Shown: positions 24,036-27,130 of the stretch, in pieces
How the letters are laid out: each line of letters opens with the position of its first letter
Position numbering within the stretch: the first letter of the stretch is position 1
Assembly (NCBI GenBank): GCA_017411945.1
Contig: JAFQPD010000017.1
Location: forward strand, 1 to 27,130
Reading direction: 5' to 3'
DNA: 27,130 nt
Origin: Mailhella sp.
GTDB taxonomy: Bacteria > Desulfobacterota > Desulfovibrionia > Desulfovibrionales > Desulfovibrionaceae
The notes under the pieces: model-generated
The model's database searches: none
Told to the model about the DNA's origin: nothing
The model's input: only the letters and a program-made list of their open reading frames with translations
Program-made: the position numbers and the translations under genes

Positions 24036-26228
24036 CTACTCCTTGGTGCCAGATGAGTTTTCGGGAAGTGGGGGTATGTCTGTCAGCCAGACAGTGCACT
24101 GGCTGTGTTCGGAAAGTTTGGTGCCCGGGGGCGGGCTCTGGCGGAGCACGAAGGCTCCCGCGCCTTCGATATTGGGCATGAGGCCCCGCTTGGCGCATAC
24201 TTCCGTGGTGCGCCGCAGGCTCATGCCCACGAGGTCGGGCATGACGTCGGGAGCGTTGAAGTCGGGCTTTTCCTTCTTTTCCTTCGCCGCCTCTTCCGCG
24301 GCCTTCTTCGCCTGTTCGGCGCGGTATTTGGCGAGGTTGGCGAGGTAGATTTCGTCCTTCTTCTTCTGGGCGAGCTGCGCCGGGGTGAGCTTGCGGGGCT
24401 TCTCCTTCTTCGGCTTTTCCTTGATGTCCGCAGTGTTGGCGGGAAGGTCGCCGCTGAAGGCCAGCGTGCGGGTGGCCACTTTCTGGAACACAGGGGCCGC
24501 GATGGCGCCGCCGTAGCCCGTGGTGGTGGGCTCGTCGAGCATTACATAGATGACATAGCGCGGCTTGTCGGCAGGGATCATGCCGCCGAAGGAGGCCAGA
24601 CGCTTGCGGCTGTAGCCTTTGCCCGAAGGGTCGGCCTTCTGGGCGGTGCCCGTCTTGCCGGCGACGCGCAGGCCCGGGACGCGGGCGCGGGAACCGGTGC
24701 CGTCGCCGTCCACGGTCTCTTCCATCATGCGCAGGACGGCGCGGCAGGAAGCCTCGCTGAAGATGCGCTGGCCTGCGCTGTCCGCAGAGTTCCGGCCTTC
24801 CTCGTCGAGCACGAGGCGGAGAGGACGGAACTCGCCGCCGTGGGCGAGTATGGTGTAAGCCTGGAGCATCTGCAGGCCGGTGACGGAAACGCTCTGGCCG
24901 AAGGAAGTGGCCATGAGGTCCACTTCGCTCCACGAACGCGGGCGGCGCAGTATGCCGCGGCTTTCGTGTATGCCTATGCCCGTCTTCTCGCCGAAGCCGA
25001 GGCGGGAAAGGTAGGAATGCATCTTTTCCGCGCCGAGCTCAAGTCCTATCTTCGCAGTGCCGATGTTGCTGGAGTGGGAGATGATCTCCGTGCAGGTGAG
25101 GTATTCGAAGGAATGGGTGTCGTCGCGTATGGTCACGTAGCGGGTGCGCCATGTTCCCTTCTCGCAGTATATCTTGCGGTTGGGGGTGACCAGCTTCTCG
25201 TCCAGCGCGGCGGCCATGACGAGAGGCTTGAACGTGGAGCCGGGCTCGAGGCTGTCGCCGGCGAGGCGGTTGCGGTAGATGGAAGGCTTGGAGCTGCGGT
25301 AGCTGTTGGGGTTGAAGAAGGGGTACTGCGCCCACGCTATGATCTCGCCCTTCTCCACGTCGGAAACGAGAACGCCGCCCCAGCGCGCGCCGGAGGATTC
25401 CACGGCCTGGCTTATCACTTCCTCGGCTATGAACTGCACCTGAACGTCGAGCGTGAGGGTCACGTCTTCGCCCTCAGTCTCTTCCACAGGCACTCCTTCT
25501 TCGTTGAGCACGCGCAGGGCCGCATCGCGGGCCACGCGTTCCTTGGCAACAGTGCCCCTCAGCTTTTTGTCGAAAGCGAGCTCCACGCCTTCAAGACCTT
25601 TGCCGTCCAGATCGACGAAGCCGATCAGCTGGCCGGCGAGGTGGCGGTAGGGATAGACGCGCTGGAATTCCCTGGAAAGCTCCACACCTTCGATCTTTTC
25701 TTTTGCGATGGCGGCGGCAGTGGCATCATCGACCTTTCTGGCCAGCCATATGAAGGGGCTCTTCCTGCGCAGCTGGGAAAGGACGTCGGACTTGGAGCGT
25801 TTCAGTATGGGGGCGAGACGGGTGGCCGCATCATCGAAATCGAGGACCTTGGCTGGCGTCACGGAGACGGAGAAGCAGGGGACGCTGCGGGCGAGCACAC
25901 GGCCGTGCCTGTCGAGTATGCTGCCTCGGCCCCCATGCACTTCCTCCGTCATGGACTGCTGCAGCTTGGCCTGCGCCTTGTAGGTAGGACCCATGATCAC
26001 CTGCACATAGAAAGCGCGGCAGATAAGCAGGATCCAGAAGCAGACGAAGAATATGGCAGCGTAATGGAAGCGGTAAGAAAGGAATTTGGTCCAGAGTTCC
26101 TTCGCTTTGCTTTGCATGCGCGAGAACAGCCCTTTGCCCGAAGGGGCAGAGGGCTGAACTTCTGCGATGCGGCGATTGGGCCGCGGCCGCCCCGTGGGGC
26201 GGGAAGAGGAGGAACTGTTTGGTCGCAT
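24036..26228 (-). CDS. ftsI: Septal transpeptidase FtsI (PBP3) with PASTA domain and charged linker
   Basis: 730 residues, longer than E. coli FtsI (588). A Ser/Arg-rich cytoplasmic tail (1-50), one membrane helix at about 55-77, the pedestal domain (GGRGSILDRHGRVLA at 99-113) and the transpeptidase domain follow. The active-site set is complete: Ser331 in STFK (331-334), SSN at 386-388 and KTG at 525-527. Residues 601-658 are a Lys/Ala/Glu-rich stretch likely to form a long charged helix, followed by one PASTA domain at about 660-715 (MPDLVGMSLRRTTEVCAKRGL) and a short tail. FtsI cross-links septal peptidoglycan with FtsW. It lies three bases after ftsL with only a weak ribosome site, so translation is probably coupled. 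Confidence 0.96.
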   Translation of the reverse strand: MRPNSSSSSRPTGRPRPNRRIAEVQPSAPSGKGLFSRMQSKAKELWTKFLSYRFHYAAIFFVCFWILLICRAFYVQVIMGPTYKAQAKLQQSMTEEVHGGRGSILDRHGRVLARSVPCFSVSVTPAKVLDFDDAATRLAPILKRSKSDVLSQLRRKSPFIWLARKVDDATAAAIAKEKIEGVELSREFQRVYPYRHLAGQLIGFVDLDGKGLEGVELAFDKKLRGTVAKERVARDAALRVLNEEGVPVEETEGEDVTLTLDVQVQFIAEEVISQAVESSGARWGGVLVSDVEKGEIIAWAQYPFFNPNSYRSSKPSIYRNRLAGDSLEPGSTFKPLVMAAALDEKLVTPNRKIYCEKGTWRTRYVTIRDDTHSFEYLTCTEIISHSSNIGTAKIGLELGAEKMHSYLSRLGFGEKTGIGIHESRGILRRPRSWSEVDLMATSFGQSVSVTGLQMLQAYTILAHGGEFRPLRLVLDEEGRNSADSAGQRIFSEASCRAVLRMMEETVDGDGTGSRARVPGLRVAGKTGTAQKADPSGKGYSRKRLASFGGMIPADKPRYVIYVMLDEPTTTGYGGAIAAPVFQKVATRTLAFSGDLPANTADIKEKPKKEKPRKLTPAQLAQKKKDEIYLANLAKYRAEQAKKAAEEAAKEKKEKPDFNAPDVMPDLVGMSLRRTTEVCAKRGLMPNIEGAGAFVLRQSPPPGTKLSEHSQCTVWLTDIPPLPENSSGTKE

Positions 26229-26231
26229 AGG

Positions 26232-26537
26232 CTAGTTTCTGCGAGAGGATTCTATCCGGCGGATCTGCCCGGGGTCAGCCATGGCCATGCCGAGGCGTTC
26301 GGCGGTCTTGCCGAGGACATGGGGGGAGAGGAGGCTGTCGCGTTCCACTTCGAGCTTGGCTATGTGATTGCGGGCGTCCTGAGTCTGGCACTGCATCTTA
26401 TGGATGTCGGAAGCTATGCTTCTGGAGCCCACGTTGATCCACGTCACGGTCATCCCCATGATAAGGCTGAACATGAGGGCCATCAAGATGAAAAGGAACC
26501 ATCCGCTGATATTGAGGGCGGCAGTACGAGTGTTCAT
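26232..26537 (-). CDS. ftsL: Cell division protein FtsL
   Basis: 101 residues. A short cytoplasmic end (1-10), one membrane helix at about 11-34 and a periplasmic coiled coil at about 40-72 give the standard FtsL layout; sequence conservation in this family is low, so position between rsmH and ftsI is part of the evidence. FtsL, with FtsB and FtsQ, activates the FtsW-FtsI pair. The ATG overlaps the rsmH stop (ATGA) and has AAGGAG six bases upstream. FtsB is not in this window. Confidence 0.9.
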   Translation of the reverse strand: MNTRTAALNISGWFLFILMALMFSLIMGMTVTWINVGSRSIASDIHKMQCQTQDARNHIAKLEVERDSLLSPHVLGKTAERLGMAMADPGQIRRIESSRRN

Positions 26538-27130
26538 GACAGCTCCTTGTCATAGGGCGGCAGCTTTTCCACAACGCGAAGTTTCGCACTGCCGGATCTG
26601 GGGTTGAAGGAGAGTTCGTCCCTGCTGGGAACGATGGGCTTTCTGGTAAGAAGCTTCACTTCCGCGTGGTGATTGCACACGCAGCGCGGAAGGTGGGGCG
26701 GGCAGATGCAGTCGGTGCTCCACTCGCGGAAACGTTGCTTGACTATGCGGTCTTCCAGAGAATGGAAGGTGATGATGGCCAGGCGGCCGCCCACGGCGAG
26801 GCGGGGGAGGATGGCGTCGAGGAAGCGTTCGAGCTGGCCGAGCTCGTCGTTCACGACCATGCGAATGGCCTGGAAGGTGCGCGTGGCGGGGTGGTTGCGG
26901 GCCTGCGCGCGCCACTTGGCGGGGTAGGCGTGCCACACGATGTCGGCAAGGCGGCCCGTGGTCTCGATGGGGGCTTCCTGCCGCGCCTTCACTATGGCCT
27001 GCGCGATGCGGGCGGCCTGCGGGTCTTCGCCGTAGGCTTCGATGATCTGGCGCAGGGTGTTCACGTCGGCCATGTTCACCACGGTGCGGGCGTTCTCCAT
27101 CCAGGGTTCGCGCCCTTCGTGGCGGAAGGA
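26534..27130 (-). CDS. rsmH: 16S rRNA (cytosine-1402-N4)-methyltransferase RsmH, N-terminus beyond the window
   Basis: Only the C-terminal 198 residues are in the window; the frame stays open to the right edge, so the gene continues outside. Typical RsmH segments are seen: YGEDPQAARIAQAIV, NHPATRTFQAIRMVVNDELGQLERFL, GGRLAIITFHSLEDRIVK and NPRSGSAKLRVVEKL. The CICPPHLPRCVCNHH segment is a Cys/His cluster found in many non-enteric RsmH proteins. RsmH methylates N4 of C1402 in the ribosomal P site. The stretch where most RsmH proteins have GPLDMRMD reads differently here (GREPWMEN) and the following loop is shorter. It should be the first or second gene of the dcw cluster, often after mraZ. Confidence 0.95.
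   Translation of the reverse strand, partial: SFRHEGREPWMENARTVVNMADVNTLRQIIEAYGEDPQAARIAQAIVKARQEAPIETTGRLADIVWHAYPAKWRAQARNHPATRTFQAIRMVVNDELGQLERFLDAILPRLAVGGRLAIITFHSLEDRIVKQRFREWSTDCICPPHLPRCVCNHHAEVKLLTRKPIVPSRDELSFNPRSGSAKLRVVEKLPPYDKELS

Noticed and set aside
1..27130. Mobile element, prophage, defence system or CRISPR array
   Set aside because: No integrase, transposase, phage or nuclease genes and no regularly spaced direct repeats were seen; every gene is accounted for by core metabolism, transport, the hyf-like complex or division.

Overview
The window is a GC-rich, gene-dense bacterial chromosome segment with 24 protein-coding genes, one of them cut by the right edge. All but one lie on the minus strand. 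The cell-wall genes are those of a Gram-negative with meso-diaminopimelate peptidoglycan (DNPR motif in MurE). The dcw gene order (rsmH-ftsL-ftsI-murE-murF-mraY-murD-ftsW-murG-murC-murB-ftsQ-ftsA-ftsZ, no ddl), a PASTA domain on FtsI and a Cys-rich RsmH tail suggest a Desulfovibrionaceae-type organism. That placement is an inference from protein character, not from a database search.

Layout from left to right. Positions 1-107 hold an unusual set of repeat arms that can pair in alternative ways, directly after the stop of a YbgC-type thioesterase. The thioesterase gene and a YdfG-type dehydrogenase gene form a two-gene minus-strand unit (105-1330). A divergent RhtA-type amino-acid exporter (1460-2332) is the only plus-strand gene. 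A 12-bp-stem terminator at 2365-2396 sits between it and the next operon.

Positions 2418-9827 hold a six-gene minus-strand operon that is collinear with E. coli hyf: hyfB, hyfC, hyfE, hyfF, hyfG, then a fused hyfH-hyfI. It encodes a membrane complex related to complex I and group 4 hydrogenases. Its large subunit lacks all four cysteines that bind the NiFe centre, and the protein ends almost at the place where that motif would be. It is therefore probably not a hydrogenase but an energy-converting hydrogenase-related (Ehr-like) ion-pumping redox module with an unknown electron partner. This is the most interesting item in the window.

A small exported rhodanese (10046-10450) sits between two rho-independent terminators. 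From 10520 to the right edge runs the division and cell-wall (dcw) cluster, read right to left. Rsm H methylates 16S rRNA; MurB, MurC, MurD, MurE and MurF make UDP-MurNAc-pentapeptide; MraY and MurG make lipid II; FtsW and FtsI polymerise and cross-link it at the septum; FtsL and FtsQ are scaffold and activator proteins; FtsA tethers the FtsZ ring. Most of these genes overlap or are separated by a few bases. The only sizeable gap is the AT-rich 150 bases between ftsQ and ftsA, where a separate ftsAZ promoter is plausible.

No stretch over 300 bases lacks a gene; the longest is 9828-10045, which holds the hyf promoter candidate and the rhodanese terminator. I saw no tRNA, rRNA, insertion sequence, CRISPR array or prophage gene.
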